Notes under the pieces: model-generated
Database searches by the model: none
The model's input: the letters and a program-made list of their open reading frames with translations, nothing else
Told to the model about the DNA's origin: nothing
In this document: positions 36,706 through 44,959 of the stretch, one piece after another
Layout of the letters: each line of letters begins with the position of its first letter
Numbering within the stretch: position 1 is the stretch's first letter
Origin: Gemmatimonadota bacterium
Lineage (GTDB): Bacteria > Gemmatimonadota > Gemmatimonadetes > Gemmatimonadales > Gemmatimonadaceae
Assembly: GCA_028287305.1 (NCBI GenBank)
Contig: JAQBPX010000011.1
Span: 62,001 to 126,000, forward strand
Length of the DNA stretch: 64,000 nt
Direction: 5' to 3'
Made by a program: the position numbers and the translations under genes

Positions 36706-37395
36706 ATGGTCTCGGCGCTGCTGCTTGAGCTCGAGGGAGTGCTGGTCGACACGCGGGCTGCACGGTTTCATGCGCTGCGGACGGTGCTGGCGGAAGACGG
36801 GCACACGCTCGACGAGGGGACGTTCACCGACGTTGCAGACGGGCTCGCGCCCTTCGAGGCCGCCGGCGCGATCGCCGCGCGCCTGCCCGGTGAGCACGAC
36901 GCCACCGCCATCGAGCTGCTGGCGCTCCGTGCGGATCGCGCGTTCAGCGAGCGCGCCGCGCGCGGGGTGACGCTGGTTCCCGGCGCGCGGGCGCTGCTCG
37001 AGGAAGCGGCGGCGCGCGTCCCGATCGCGCTCGTCACGCGGGCGCGGCGCCCATTCGTCGAGATGGTGCTCGACCTGGCCGACGCCACCGCCTTCTTCAC
37101 CACCATCGTGAGCGCCGAGGATGTGCGCGACGCCAAGCCCGCGCCCGAGGGGCATCTGCGGGCGCTCGCGAGGCTGAGCGCCAGGCGACCGCTCGCAGCG
37201 GCGGACGTGGTTGCGCTCGAGGACGCGCTGAGCGGCATTCGTGCCGCGCGGAGCGCCGGCATCCGCTGCGTGGCGGTGGGATCGATCCCCGCGCATCGCG
37301 CGATGGAAGCCAATGCGCTCCTCCCGAGCCTCGAGGGGTGCACGCTGGCCGACGTCGAGAGCGTGCTGTCGCCGATCTCGGAGGAGCAGCAGTGA
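36706..37395 (+). CDS. HAD-fold protein with Glu-x-Glu in place of the catalytic Asp-x-Asp
   Basis: The 229 residues follow the beta-phosphoglucomutase/phosphoglycolate-phosphatase layout: motif I region LLLELEGVLVDT, motif II IALVTRARR, Lys-containing DAKPAPEGHL and late acidic motif VVALEDALSGIRAA. Motif I should read DxDG; here it is E8-L-E10-G, from unambiguous GAG codons. Asp8 is the phosphoryl nucleophile in active members, so catalysis is probably lost or altered. Its location after glcDEF recalls phosphoglycolate phosphatase genes placed with glycolate oxidation, but as written it may be a binding or regulatory relic. It overlaps ygfZ by GTGA. Confidence 0.88.
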   Translation: MVSALLLELEGVLVDTRAARFHALRTVLAEDGHTLDEGTFTDVADGLAPFEAAGAIAARLPGEHDATAIELLALRADRAFSERAARGVTLVPGARALLEEAAARVPIALVTRARRPFVEMVLDLADATAFFTTIVSAEDVRDAKPAPEGHLRALARLSARRPLAAADVVALEDALSGIRAARSAGIRCVAVGSIPAHRAMEANALLPSLEGCTLADVESVLSPISEEQQ

Positions 37396-38477
37396 GCGCC
37401 GGCGGCGCGCTCGTGCGGCACGACCCCGCCGCGGCGGTGCTCGATCGCGTGCCGCTCTCGTACGGAGACCCCGGCGCCGAGTACGACGCGTATCGCCGTC
37501 ATGCGATCGTGGTGGACCGCAGCCATCGCGGTCGCATGGTGCTCTCGGGTCCCGCGGCGGCGGGAATGCTCAACGGCCTGGTGACGAATGACGTGTCGTC
37601 ACTGGCACCGGGGCATGGCTGCTACGCCGTGGCGCTCACCGCCAAGGGGCGGATCGTGGCGGACCTGCGCGTGTTCAACACGAGCGACGGACTGCTGGTG
37701 GATGCGCCGGCGCGCGCGTTCGACGGATGGATGGCGGTGGTGAAGAAGTACATCAATCCCCGGATGGCGCCCTACCGCGACGTGTCCGCCACCACGCGCT
37801 CGATCGGAGTGTTCGGCGCGCAGGCGCGGCACGTGGTGGAGCAGATGACCGGCGTGAGCGGCAGCGCACTGGCGCTCCTTCCGGCGTACGGTTTTGCGGA
37901 GTCCATCGTGGATGGCGAGGTGGTTCGCATCGCGCACGTGCCGGAGCTCGGCAACGAGGGCTTCGACCTGTTCGGCAGCGAGTCGTCCATTGCCCTGATG
38001 CGCGAGCGCTCGATCGCGGCCCGCGCCACGCCGGCGGGAATGATCGCGTGGGAGGTGGCTCGCGTGGAGGCCGGCCGGCCCGAGTTCGGGATCGACATGG
38101 ACGACACGACGCTCCCGCAGGAAGCGAACATGGACGAGCTCCAGGCCATCTCGTACACCAAGGGCTGCTACACCGGGCAGGAAGTCGTGGCGCGCGTGCA
38201 CTTTCGCGGGCACGTGAACCGTCACCTGCGCGGGCTGCGCGTGGCAGGCATGGAAGCGCCGCCACCCGGCGCCACGCTGGTGGACGATGAGGGCAAGGCC
38301 GTGGGAGACGTGCGAAGCGCGGTGAGCTCGCCCACGCTGGGTGGGATCGGGCTCGGCATGGTGCGCCGGGAGGTCGAGCCGGGCACCTCCCTCCACGCGC
38401 GATGGGAGGGTGGGGAGGAGCGCGACATGCGCGTCGACGTGGTGCCGGTGCCCTTCGCGGTGGACGGGGAGGGTTAG
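37392..38477 (+). CDS. ygfZ: YgfZ/GcvT-type folate-binding protein
   Basis: This 361-residue protein starts at a GTG overlapping the HAD stop. It has the GcvT-like fold and the diagnostic YgfZ motif KGCYTGQEV at about residues 256-264, including the conserved Cys. YgfZ proteins bind tetrahydrofolate and support assembly or repair of [4Fe-4S] proteins. That fits its place behind an operon encoding the two-cluster GlcF. A long open frame upstream is antisense-like and was not used. It is followed 2 nt later by the epimerase gene. Confidence 0.92.
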   Translation: MSAGGALVRHDPAAAVLDRVPLSYGDPGAEYDAYRRHAIVVDRSHRGRMVLSGPAAAGMLNGLVTNDVSSLAPGHGCYAVALTAKGRIVADLRVFNTSDGLLVDAPARAFDGWMAVVKKYINPRMAPYRDVSATTRSIGVFGAQARHVVEQMTGVSGSALALLPAYGFAESIVDGEVVRIAHVPELGNEGFDLFGSESSIALMRERSIAARATPAGMIAWEVARVEAGRPEFGIDMDDTTLPQEANMDELQAISYTKGCYTGQEVVARVHFRGHVNRHLRGLRVAGMEAPPPGATLVDDEGKAVGDVRSAVSSPTLGGIGLGMVRREVEPGTSLHARWEGGEERDMRVDVVPVPFAVDGEG

Positions 38478-38479
38478 CC

Positions 38480-39499
38480 GTGCCGACTGCGCTCATCACC
38501 GGTGCGACCGGGCTGCTCGGCTCGCACGTGGCGGAGCGCATGCTGGCCGATGGCTGGCAGGTTCGCGCGATGGTGCGCGACGTGGGCAGCGCGGACGCGA
38601 GGTGGCTCTCCGATCGCGGCGTGGAGCTGGTGCGCGGCGACGTGCTGGACGCCGAATCGTTCGCTCGCGCGGCGCGCGGCCAGGAGGTGATGGTGCACGC
38701 CGCGGCGGCGGTCCTCGCGAAGGGCGGCTGGGAGGAGTTTCGCACGACCAACATCGAGGGCACGCGCATCGCGATCGACGCGGCCGCGGACGCGGGAGCG
38801 CGCATGGTGATGGTGAGCAGCGTCGCGGTGTATGGGCCGGATGCGCGCTACTCGGGCACTGGCCCGACCGACGAGGAGACGCCGCTCACCCCGCTGCCGG
38901 AGCGCGGGCTGTACGCGCGCTCGAAGCGTGACAGCGAGGCGCTCGTGCTCGCGGCGCATGCACAGGGACGGCTCTGGGCGACCGCGGTGCGCCCCGACGT
39001 GATCTATGGCCCGCGCGACCGCGCGTTCGTGCCGAAGATCGGGGGACTCGTGAGCAAGGGCGTTGCGCCGCTGCTGGGCGGCGGGCGCTCGGTGATGCCG
39101 ATCGTGCATGCAGCGAACGTGGCTGACGGCATCGTGCGGGCGGCGGTCACCAGCCAGGCGGGCGGCAAGGCGTACAACCTGGCGAACGACTTCGACACCA
39201 CCGCTCGCGAGTTCTTCGAGCTGGCGGCCCAGGGCATGGGGAAGCGGCTGCGCTTCATTCCGCTGCCGGTGTCGCTGGTGCGCGCGGGAATGGGTGCGCT
39301 GTCAGTGGTGAGCGACCTGCTGCTCGGCGGAAGGTTCAGCGCCGTGGGCGCGCAGACGGTGGACTTCCTGTCGCGCGACAACCCGTTCTCGAGCGAGCGT
39401 GCGCGGCGCGAGCTGGGATGGGATCCGCCGGTGCGTCCATGCGAGGCGATACCGGAGGCGTTTCGGTGGTGGGCCAACGAAAGAAGGGCGCGACATTGA
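38480..39499 (+). CDS. NAD-dependent epimerase/dehydratase (extended SDR)
   Basis: This 339-residue protein starts at GTG (VPTALITGATGLLGSHVAE). It has the Rossmann TGATGLLG motif, DVLDAES, the MVSSVAVYG strand with catalytic Ser, the YxxxK pair in YARSKRDSE, and the family end ARRELGWDPPV. Members act on nucleotide sugars or, in a 3-beta-HSD-like branch, on hydrophobic alcohols. Membrane-associated hydrophobic residues near VSLVRAGMGALSVVSDLLLGG favour the latter. It is the last gene of this long plus-strand run; its stop lies within the loop of a terminator hairpin. Confidence 0.9.
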   Translation: MPTALITGATGLLGSHVAERMLADGWQVRAMVRDVGSADARWLSDRGVELVRGDVLDAESFARAARGQEVMVHAAAAVLAKGGWEEFRTTNIEGTRIAIDAAADAGARMVMVSSVAVYGPDARYSGTGPTDEETPLTPLPERGLYARSKRDSEALVLAAHAQGRLWATAVRPDVIYGPRDRAFVPKIGGLVSKGVAPLLGGGRSVMPIVHAANVADGIVRAAVTSQAGGKAYNLANDFDTTAREFFELAAQGMGKRLRFIPLPVSLVRAGMGALSVVSDLLLGGRFSAVGAQTVDFLSRDNPFSSERARRELGWDPPVRPCEAIPEAFRWWANERRARH

Positions 39500-39511
39500 G
39501 TCGCGCCCTTC
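39483..39511. terminator. Bidirectional intrinsic terminator
   Basis: A perfect 12-bp stem, GAAGGGCGCGAC (39483-39494) with 39500-39511, closes the loop ATTGA, which contains the epimerase TGA stop. CTTTC follows on the plus strand and TTTCG on the minus strand. It separates the epimerase gene from the convergent lipoprotein gene ending at 39538. Confidence 0.75.
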
Positions 39512-39537
39512 CTTTCATGAAGCGGAGAAAAAGCGTG

Positions 39538-39783
39538 TTACGGCTTCTTCGTGGCGGGCGGAACCATCTTCTTGGTGGAATCCATCATCTTCTTGGTGGA
39601 GTCCATCATCTTGTGGGTCGAATCCAGCATCTTGGAGGAATCGGCCATCTTCATGCCGGTGTCCATCGCGGCGGGCGCGGGGGCCGGTGCCATCGCGGGG
39701 GTGGCGGTGTCCTTGTTTTCGGTCTTCTCGGCAGAGCAGGCGGCGACCGCGAGCACGGCGGCAACGAGGGCCAGGCGCTTCAT
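39538..39783 (-). CDS. 81-aa lipoprotein with MMDSTKK repeats
   Basis: The start MKRLALVAAVLAVAAC gives a lipoprotein signal with lipid Cys16, behind a good AGGAGAA ribosome-binding site. The mature part has an Ala/Pro linker (TPAMAPAPAPAAMD), then tandem Lys/Met-rich 7-residue units (KMLDSTH, KMMDSTK, KMMDSTK) and a basic tail. A short amphipathic helix or coiled coil anchored to a membrane is likely, reminiscent in design of small Braun-like lipoproteins, though no homology is claimed. The repeats also show in DNA as GGAATCCATCATCTTCTTGGT-like units. It has its own promoter-like pair upstream. Confidence 0.8.
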   Translation of the reverse strand: MKRLALVAAVLAVAACSAEKTENKDTATPAMAPAPAPAAMDTGMKMADSSKMLDSTHKMMDSTKKMMDSTKKMVPPATKKP

Positions 39784-39863
39784 GAAATTCTCCTGAGTGG
39801 GGTTCAGTCGGTGACAAACGCGTAGGTTCCGCGCACACTTCCGAGTGCTCGGATCAGCGTTAC

Positions 39864-39891
39864 AACTTACGGCGAAAGGGCGCGCTGTCAA
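39864..39891 (-). promoter_or_regulatory. Candidate promoter of the small lipoprotein gene
   Basis: Read on the minus strand, TTGACA (39891-39886) and TAAGTT (39869-39864) are 16 nt apart, about 80 nt before the ATG at 39783. The TAAGTT hexamer is shared with the candidate promoter at 16911-16940. Confidence 0.4.
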
Positions 39892-40083
39892 GAGCGTGGG
39901 GAGCGGCCCAAGTCTCACGGCCGCAACGTTTTCCTTCGCTTCGGTTCACGCCGCTTGTGCCATGTTGGGCCAAGGCCGGTCCAAATTGGCCTAAACAGTT
40001 CGCTCACAAGCACTTGCATAGCGGGCGCGGCTGACTGGCAGCCTCGTCCGCACGTCGTCCGAAAAAATGTCTACCTTCCGGTC

Positions 40084-42168
40084 ATGACCGCGTCCCTCTT
40101 CACCGGCGTCGTGCGCGGCGCCTGCCCACACGACTGCCCCGATACCTGCGCGATGCTCGTGACCGTGGAGAACGGTCGCGCCGTGAAGGTGGCGGGAGAC
40201 CCCGAGCACCCGTTCACCAATGGCTTTCTCTGCGCCAAGGTGAACCGCTACATCGAGCGCACGTACCATCGCGACCGGCTGCTGCAGCCCATGCGTCGCA
40301 GTGGCCCCAAGGGCAGCGGACGCTTCGAGCCGATCAGCTGGAGCGCGGCGATCGAGGAGGTCGCGCAACGACTGGGCGACATCGCGAGATCACCCGATGG
40401 GCCGCAGGCGATCCTGCCGTACTCGTACGCGGGCACCATGGGCATGGTGCAGGGCTCGTCCATGGACAGGCGCTTCTTCCACAAGCTGGGCGCGTCGAAG
40501 CTCGATCGCACCATCTGCTCCATGGCCGGCACCGTGGGAATGCGCATGACCGTGGGCGCGAACATCGGCGCCGATGCGGAGGGCATCCCCGAGAGCGACC
40601 TGGTGATCCTCTGGGGGACGAACACGCTCACGTCGAACCCGCACATGTGGCCCTTCGTGCTGCAGGCGCGGGCGCGCGGGGCGCGCATCATCGCCATCGA
40701 CCCGATCCGCACGCGCACCGCCGAGCAGTGCGACGAGTGGATCGGCATCAAGCCATCCACCGACGCTGCCCTCGCGCTCGGAATCATGCACGTGCTCTTC
40801 GAGCGGGGACTGGTCGACGAGGAGTACGTCGCACTCTACACGCTGGGCGCGGCCGAGCTGCGCGAGCGCGCCCGCGAGTACACGCCGGCGCGCGTGGCGG
40901 AGATCACCGGCGTGGATGCGGACACCATCGTGCGGCTGGGCGAGGAGTACGGGCGCGCGAAGGCTGCGTTCCTGCGCGTGAACTACGGGCTGCAGCGTCA
41001 TGCGGGTGGCGGCATGGCGGTGCGCACCATCGCGTGCCTGCCCGCGCTCACGGGGCATTGGCGGCGCGCGGGCGGCGGCGTCCAGCTCTCCACCAGCGCG
41101 AACTTCCAGTTCGACAAGGCCGCGCTCGAGCGTCCGGACCTGTCCCCGCCGGTGCGCACCGTGAACATGATCCGCCTGGGCGACGCGCTCACGCTGCCGG
41201 ACGCGGGCGTGGGTGGTCCACCGGTGCGCGCGATGGTCGTGTACAACTCCAATCCTGCCGCGGTGGCGCCCGATCGCGGCGCGGTGCGGCGCGGCATGGA
41301 GCGCGAGGACCTGTTCACGGTGGTGCTCGAGCACTTCATGACGGACACCGCCGACTACGCCGACATCGTGCTCCCCGCCACTACGCAGCTCGAGCACTGG
41401 GACCTGCACCTCGCATACGGGCACCACTACGTGTCGCTGAACCGCCCGTCCATCGAGCCGATCGGCGAGTCGCTGCCGAACAGCGAGATCTTCCGTCGCC
41501 TGGCCGCGGCGATGGGGATGACCGATTCCTGCTTCGCCGACGATGACCTGGCGATGATCGGGCAGGCGCTCTCGGGAAATGCGAAGAAGATCCAGGGAGT
41601 GACGCTCGACGCCCTGCTCGAGCGCGGGTGGATGCGGCTGAACGTGCCCACGCCCTACCTGCCCTACGCCGAGGGCGGCTTCTCCACGCCGAGTGGCAAG
41701 TGCGAGTTCGTGTCGGAACGCATGGCGAAGATGGGGCTCGATCCCCTGCCCTCATTCACGGCGCCGTACGAGTCGCTGGAGAGCTCGCCCGAACTGGCGC
41801 GCCGATTCCCGCTGACACTGATTTCGAGCCCGGCGCACCAGTTCCTGAACACGACGTTCGTGAACGTGGACTCGCTGCGGCGCGGCGCGCGCGAACCGGA
41901 GTGCCTGCTGCACCCGCGCGACGCGGAGGCGCGCGGCATCGCGCCGGGGATGATGGTGACGGTGCACAACGACCGCGGCGCGTTCAACGCGAAGGCGCGG
42001 GTGGAGGAGAAGATCCGCGAGGGGGTGGTGTGGGCACCGAGCATCTGGTGGTCGAAGCTGTCGCCCGACGGGCACAACGCGAACGACACCACGTCGCAGC
42101 GAACGACCGACATGGGTGAGGGGCCGGTGTTCTATGACAACCTGGTGGAGGTATCTGCGGCTGTCTGA
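40084..42168 (+). CDS. Cytoplasmic molybdopterin-dependent oxidoreductase with N-terminal [4Fe-4S]
   Basis: The 694 residues have the N-terminal cluster ligands C14, C18, C22 and C50 (CPHDCPDTC and GFLCAKV). Next come the molybdopterin domain (SMAGTVGMRMTVGANIG, VILWGTNTLTSNPH, ARIIAIDP) and the C-terminal dinucleotide-binding domain (LISSPAHQFLNTTFVNV, ARGIAPGMMVTVHNDRG). It belongs to the formate dehydrogenase/DMSO reductase superfamily (COG0243-like). No Tat signal is present, so it is cytoplasmic. No in-frame TGA selenocysteine is seen. The ATG at 40084 immediately precedes the cluster motif. No electron-transfer or membrane partner lies next to it, so substrate and acceptor are unknown. 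Confidence 0.92.
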   Translation: MTASLFTGVVRGACPHDCPDTCAMLVTVENGRAVKVAGDPEHPFTNGFLCAKVNRYIERTYHRDRLLQPMRRSGPKGSGRFEPISWSAAIEEVAQRLGDIARSPDGPQAILPYSYAGTMGMVQGSSMDRRFFHKLGASKLDRTICSMAGTVGMRMTVGANIGADAEGIPESDLVILWGTNTLTSNPHMWPFVLQARARGARIIAIDPIRTRTAEQCDEWIGIKPSTDAALALGIMHVLFERGLVDEEYVALYTLGAAELRERAREYTPARVAEITGVDADTIVRLGEEYGRAKAAFLRVNYGLQRHAGGGMAVRTIACLPALTGHWRRAGGGVQLSTSANFQFDKAALERPDLSPPVRTVNMIRLGDALTLPDAGVGGPPVRAMVVYNSNPAAVAPDRGAVRRGMEREDLFTVVLEHFMTDTADYADIVLPATTQLEHWDLHLAYGHHYVSLNRPSIEPIGESLPNSEIFRRLAAAMGMTDSCFADDDLAMIGQALSGNAKKIQGVTLDALLERGWMRLNVPTPYLPYAEGGFSTPSGKCEFVSERMAKMGLDPLPSFTAPYESLESSPELARRFPLTLISSPAHQFLNTTFVNVDSLRRGAREPECLLHPRDAEARGIAPGMMVTVHNDRGAFNAKARVEEKIREGVVWAPSIWWSKLSPDGHNANDTTSQRTTDMGEGPVFYDNLVEVSAAV

Positions 42169-42179
42169 GCGGTTATCAC

Positions 42180-42313
42180 GCAAAAGCAACTGCAACAGAT
42201 CTTGCCGCGGACGAGCGCGGACGAGCGCCGAGAACTGCCGAGAGCTGAAAAAGAAACCTCTTTTCCTCCTCGCTCGTTCGCGCTCGTCCGCGGCTAAAGG
42301 CAGTTGCTTTTGC
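42180..42313. repeat. Long palindromic intergenic element, class A copy 2
   Basis: The outer arms GCAAAAGCAACTGC (42180-42193) and GCAGTTGCTTTTGC (42300-42313) are exact inverted 14-mers. Inside them lie GCCGCGGACGAGCGCGGACG (from 42203) and its partial complement CGCTCGTCCGCGGC (42281-42294). The centre is A/T-richer (GAAAAAGAAACCTCTTTTCC), itself a small dyad. The design and core arms match copy 1 at 19910-20023, including the AAAG.CAGTT sequence after the right core arm. It separates the oxidoreductase gene from the MoxR gene. Confidence 0.85.
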
Positions 42314-42390
42314 CTGCGGAAGGAAGCCGTGCGAACTTACGAAACCGCGGACCCGTTCGTACTATGAACCCATAGCCCAACGGAGCCGAC

Positions 42391-43860
42391 GTGTCGTCTG
42401 CATTTCCAGTCACGCTGGGGGCGCTCAAGCGCTCCCCGCACGGGGTACCCGAGCTCGCCCTGCGCTCGGTGAAGGACGAGATGCGGCAGAACCTGCTGCG
42501 GCGGCTCTGCATGAGCGGGCCCCTCTTCGCCGGCGTGATCGGCTACGAGGACACCGTCATGCCGCAAATCGTCAACGCGGTCCTCTCCCGGCACAACTTC
42601 ATCCTCCTCGGCCTTCGCGGGCAGGCGAAGTCGCGCATCCTGCGCGCGCTCGTCACGCTGCTCGACGACGCAATGCCCATCGTCGCCGGGAGCGAGGTGA
42701 ACGACAATCCGTTCGCGCCCATCTCGCGCTACTCGAAGCTGCTCATCGAGGAGATGGGCGACGAGACGCCGATTGCCTGGGTGGAGCGGGACAGCCGCTA
42801 CGTGGAGAAGCTCGCGACCCCTGACGTCACCATCGCCGACCTGATCGGCGACCTCGACCCGATCAAGGCGGCGCGCGGCGGGCACATGCTCTCCGACGAG
42901 CTCACCATTCACTATGGCATGCTGCCGCGCGCCAATCGCGGCATCTTCGCGCTCAACGAGCTGCCCGACCTCGCCGGCAAGGTGCAGGTGGGACTGTTCA
43001 ACGTGATGCAGGAGGGCGACGTCCAGATCAAGGGCTATCCGGTGCGACTGCCGCTCGACGTCCAGCTCTGCTTCACCGCGAACCCCGAGGATTACACGGC
43101 GCGCGGCAAGATCATCACGCCGCTCAAGGACCGCATCGGCTCCGAGATCGTGACGCACTATCCCGAGACGGTGGAGCTCGGGATGGCGATCACCGCGCAG
43201 GAGTCGTGGATCACGCGCGGGCATCGCCCGGTGCGCGTGCCGGCCATCGTCTCCGAGGTCGTCGAGCGTGTCGCCTTCGAGGCGCGCGCCGACCGGCGCG
43301 TGGACAAGCGCTCGGGCGTGTCGCAGCGCATGCCGATCACGCTGCTCGAGAACGTCGTGTCCAACGCCGAGCGACGGGCCGTGACGAACAACGAGGAGGA
43401 AGTCGTCCCGCGGCTGTCGGACCTCTACGCCGCGCTCACCGCCATCACCGGCAAGATCGAGCTCGAGTACGAGGGAGAGCTGGTGGGCGGCGGCGTGATC
43501 GCGCGCGAGCTGATCCGTCGCGCGGCCGACCGCACCTTCGAGGAGCGGGCCGGCGGGATCGACACCGACGAGATCGTGATGTGGTTCGACGAGGGCGGTG
43601 CGCTGCAGGTGACCGACGACTCCACTGCCCGCGCGATGGAGGAGGCGTTCAACATCGTGCCCGACCTCATCCGGATCGTGCGCCTCACCGCGCTGGCGGA
43701 GGAGGGCGACGCCGGCGAGACGGTGGCGGCGTGCGAGCTCGTGCTCGAGGCGCTCGTCGCCCGCAAGCGGCTCGCGCGCTCCGACGGCGGGCAGTACGGC
43801 CGCGCCCTGCCGGAAAAGCGGCGGCGCAACAACGAGGACTTCTTCGGCAACAACGCGTGA
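42391..43860 (+). CDS. MoxR/magnesium-chelatase-like AAA+ ATPase
   Basis: This 489-residue protein starts at GTG. The Walker A variant GLRGQAKS (74-81), Walker B region GIFALNELPDL, sensor-1 CFTANPEDY and the arginine-bearing PLKDRIGSEI are all present. A long C-terminal helical lid region extends beyond the usual 330-residue MoxR size. MoxR ATPases act as chaperones with VWA-domain partners to insert cofactors or mature enzyme complexes. A VWA protein lies at 47312-48589 in the same orientation, 3.4 kb downstream. It overlaps the GNAT gene by GTGA. The client complex is unknown; the preceding molybdo-enzyme is a candidate by position only. Confidence 0.9.
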   Translation: MSSAFPVTLGALKRSPHGVPELALRSVKDEMRQNLLRRLCMSGPLFAGVIGYEDTVMPQIVNAVLSRHNFILLGLRGQAKSRILRALVTLLDDAMPIVAGSEVNDNPFAPISRYSKLLIEEMGDETPIAWVERDSRYVEKLATPDVTIADLIGDLDPIKAARGGHMLSDELTIHYGMLPRANRGIFALNELPDLAGKVQVGLFNVMQEGDVQIKGYPVRLPLDVQLCFTANPEDYTARGKIITPLKDRIGSEIVTHYPETVELGMAITAQESWITRGHRPVRVPAIVSEVVERVAFEARADRRVDKRSGVSQRMPITLLENVVSNAERRAVTNNEEEVVPRLSDLYAALTAITGKIELEYEGELVGGGVIARELIRRAADRTFEERAGGIDTDEIVMWFDEGGALQVTDDSTARAMEEAFNIVPDLIRIVRLTALAEEGDAGETVAACELVLEALVARKRLARSDGGQYGRALPEKRRRNNEDFFGNNA

Positions 43861-44321
43861 TCCGGCAGGCCACCCTTCGCGACCTGGACGCCGTCGTCGC
43901 GTTGCGGCTGGCCTTGCTGCGTGAGCATCCGGAGCATCCGCTCTACGGGCGGCTGCGCCCGGATGCGGAGGAGCGGGCGCGCGACCTCTACGCACAGCAG
44001 CTCCAGTCCACCAACGAGGCGGTGTTCGTCTTCTGCGAGCGCGACGACATCATCGGGATCCTCCGCTGCGTGGAATCGCTGAACTCTCCCCTGCTCGACC
44101 CGCCGAAGTACTGCTACGTGTCGTCGGTGTACGTGATCCCGCGGGCCAGGCGGCGCGGGATCCTGCGCGCGCTCTTCGCCCGCGCCGTGGACTGGGCGAA
44201 GCATCGCGGCCTGGACGAGATGCGCCTCCACAACGTCTCCACCAACCCGCTCGCCAGCCGCGCGTGGGACGCGCTCGGCTTCGGCATCGTTGAGCACGTG
44301 CGCGTGCGGACGCTGGCCTGA
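43857..44321 (+). CDS. GNAT-family N-acetyltransferase
   Basis: The 154 residues start from a GTG overlapping the MoxR stop (VIRQATLRDLDAVVALR). It shows the GNAT core: beta strands EAVFVFCERDDIIGILRCV, motif A with the acetyl-CoA loop VYVIPRARRRGILRALF (a variant of RxxGxG/A) and the C-terminal NPLASRAWDALGF. It would acetylate an amine on a small molecule, peptide or protein. The ATG of the next gene overlaps its stop by one base. Its position between an AAA+ ATPase and a kinase-like gene suggests one transcript; the acceptor is unknown. Confidence 0.85.
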   Translation: MIRQATLRDLDAVVALRLALLREHPEHPLYGRLRPDAEERARDLYAQQLQSTNEAVFVFCERDDIIGILRCVESLNSPLLDPPKYCYVSSVYVIPRARRRGILRALFARAVDWAKHRGLDEMRLHNVSTNPLASRAWDALGFGIVEHVRVRTLA

Positions 44322-44959
44322 TGGCAATCGTGACGGTGAGCCGGATGTCCGGGGCCGGCGGAGAGGAAGTTGCCCTGCGGGTCGCCGAGGCACTGGGCTG
44401 GCCCCTGCTCGACAACGCGGTGGTGGATGAGGTGGCGGCGCGACTGTCGGTCACGCGCGAGCAGGTGACCGCGCGCGACGAACGCGTGACGTCGCTGGCG
44501 GAGCGCCTGGCCAACGCGATGCTCCTCGGCGCACCGGAGTCATTCTCGCCGATGGCGCGGGACGCGCAGCCATCACCCAGCGAGCAGCAGGTGCTCGCGA
44601 TGACGCGGCGCGTGGTGACGGAGGCGGTGCAGCGCGGGCCCGCCGTTCTGGTGGGGCGCGGCACGCAGTGCGTGCTGGCCGACCGGGCGGACGCGCTGCA
44701 CGTGTTCTGCTTCGCGTCGCCCGAAGCGCTCGCGGCGCGGCTATCCGAGTCTCGCGGCGTGAGCCTGGCCGAGGCGGCGCGCATGGCAGATGAGGAGAAC
44801 CGCAATCGCCAGCAGTACGTGAAGCGGCACTGGGGGCGTGACTGGCGCGCGATCGAGAACTATCACCTCTGCCTGGACAGCGGGCGACTGGGCGTCGAGG
44901 AAGTGGCGCGCATCGTCACCGGCGCGGCGCGGGTGAAGTTCGGGATCTCCGGAGTCTAG
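44321..44959 (+). CDS. Cytidylate-kinase-like family protein
   Basis: The 212 residues have an N-terminal P-loop-like strand (AIVTVSRMSGAGGEEVALR), a helical lid (ARMADEENRNRQQYVKRHWG) and the C-terminal NYHLCLDSGRLGVEEVARI. This pattern belongs to the cytidylate-kinase-like family, related to but distinct from true Cmk. The P-loop reads SRMSGAGGEE, without the Lys of a classical GxGKS/T, so nucleotide phosphorylation is uncertain. It ends with a TAG that shares the palindrome CTAG with the stop of the convergent gene on the other strand. Confidence 0.85.
   Translation: MAIVTVSRMSGAGGEEVALRVAEALGWPLLDNAVVDEVAARLSVTREQVTARDERVTSLAERLANAMLLGAPESFSPMARDAQPSPSEQQVLAMTRRVVTEAVQRGPAVLVGRGTQCVLADRADALHVFCFASPEALAARLSESRGVSLAEAARMADEENRNRQQYVKRHWGRDWRAIENYHLCLDSGRLGVEEVARIVTGAARVKFGISGV

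Noticed and set aside
39545-39640. Repeated GGTGGAATCCATCATCTT-like DNA units considered as an intergenic repeat
   Set aside because: They encode the KMMDSTK repeats of the 81-aa lipoprotein on the minus strand.
39930-40083. GGCC/TTGG-rich short palindromes upstream of the molybdo-enzyme considered as an operator
   Set aside because: Dyads are short and imperfect (for example around GGTCCAAATTGGCC) and no repeated half-site stands out.
40084-42168. Possible selenocysteine in the molybdopterin oxidoreductase
   Set aside because: The frame is open throughout with no in-frame TGA, and no SECIS-like hairpin is needed.
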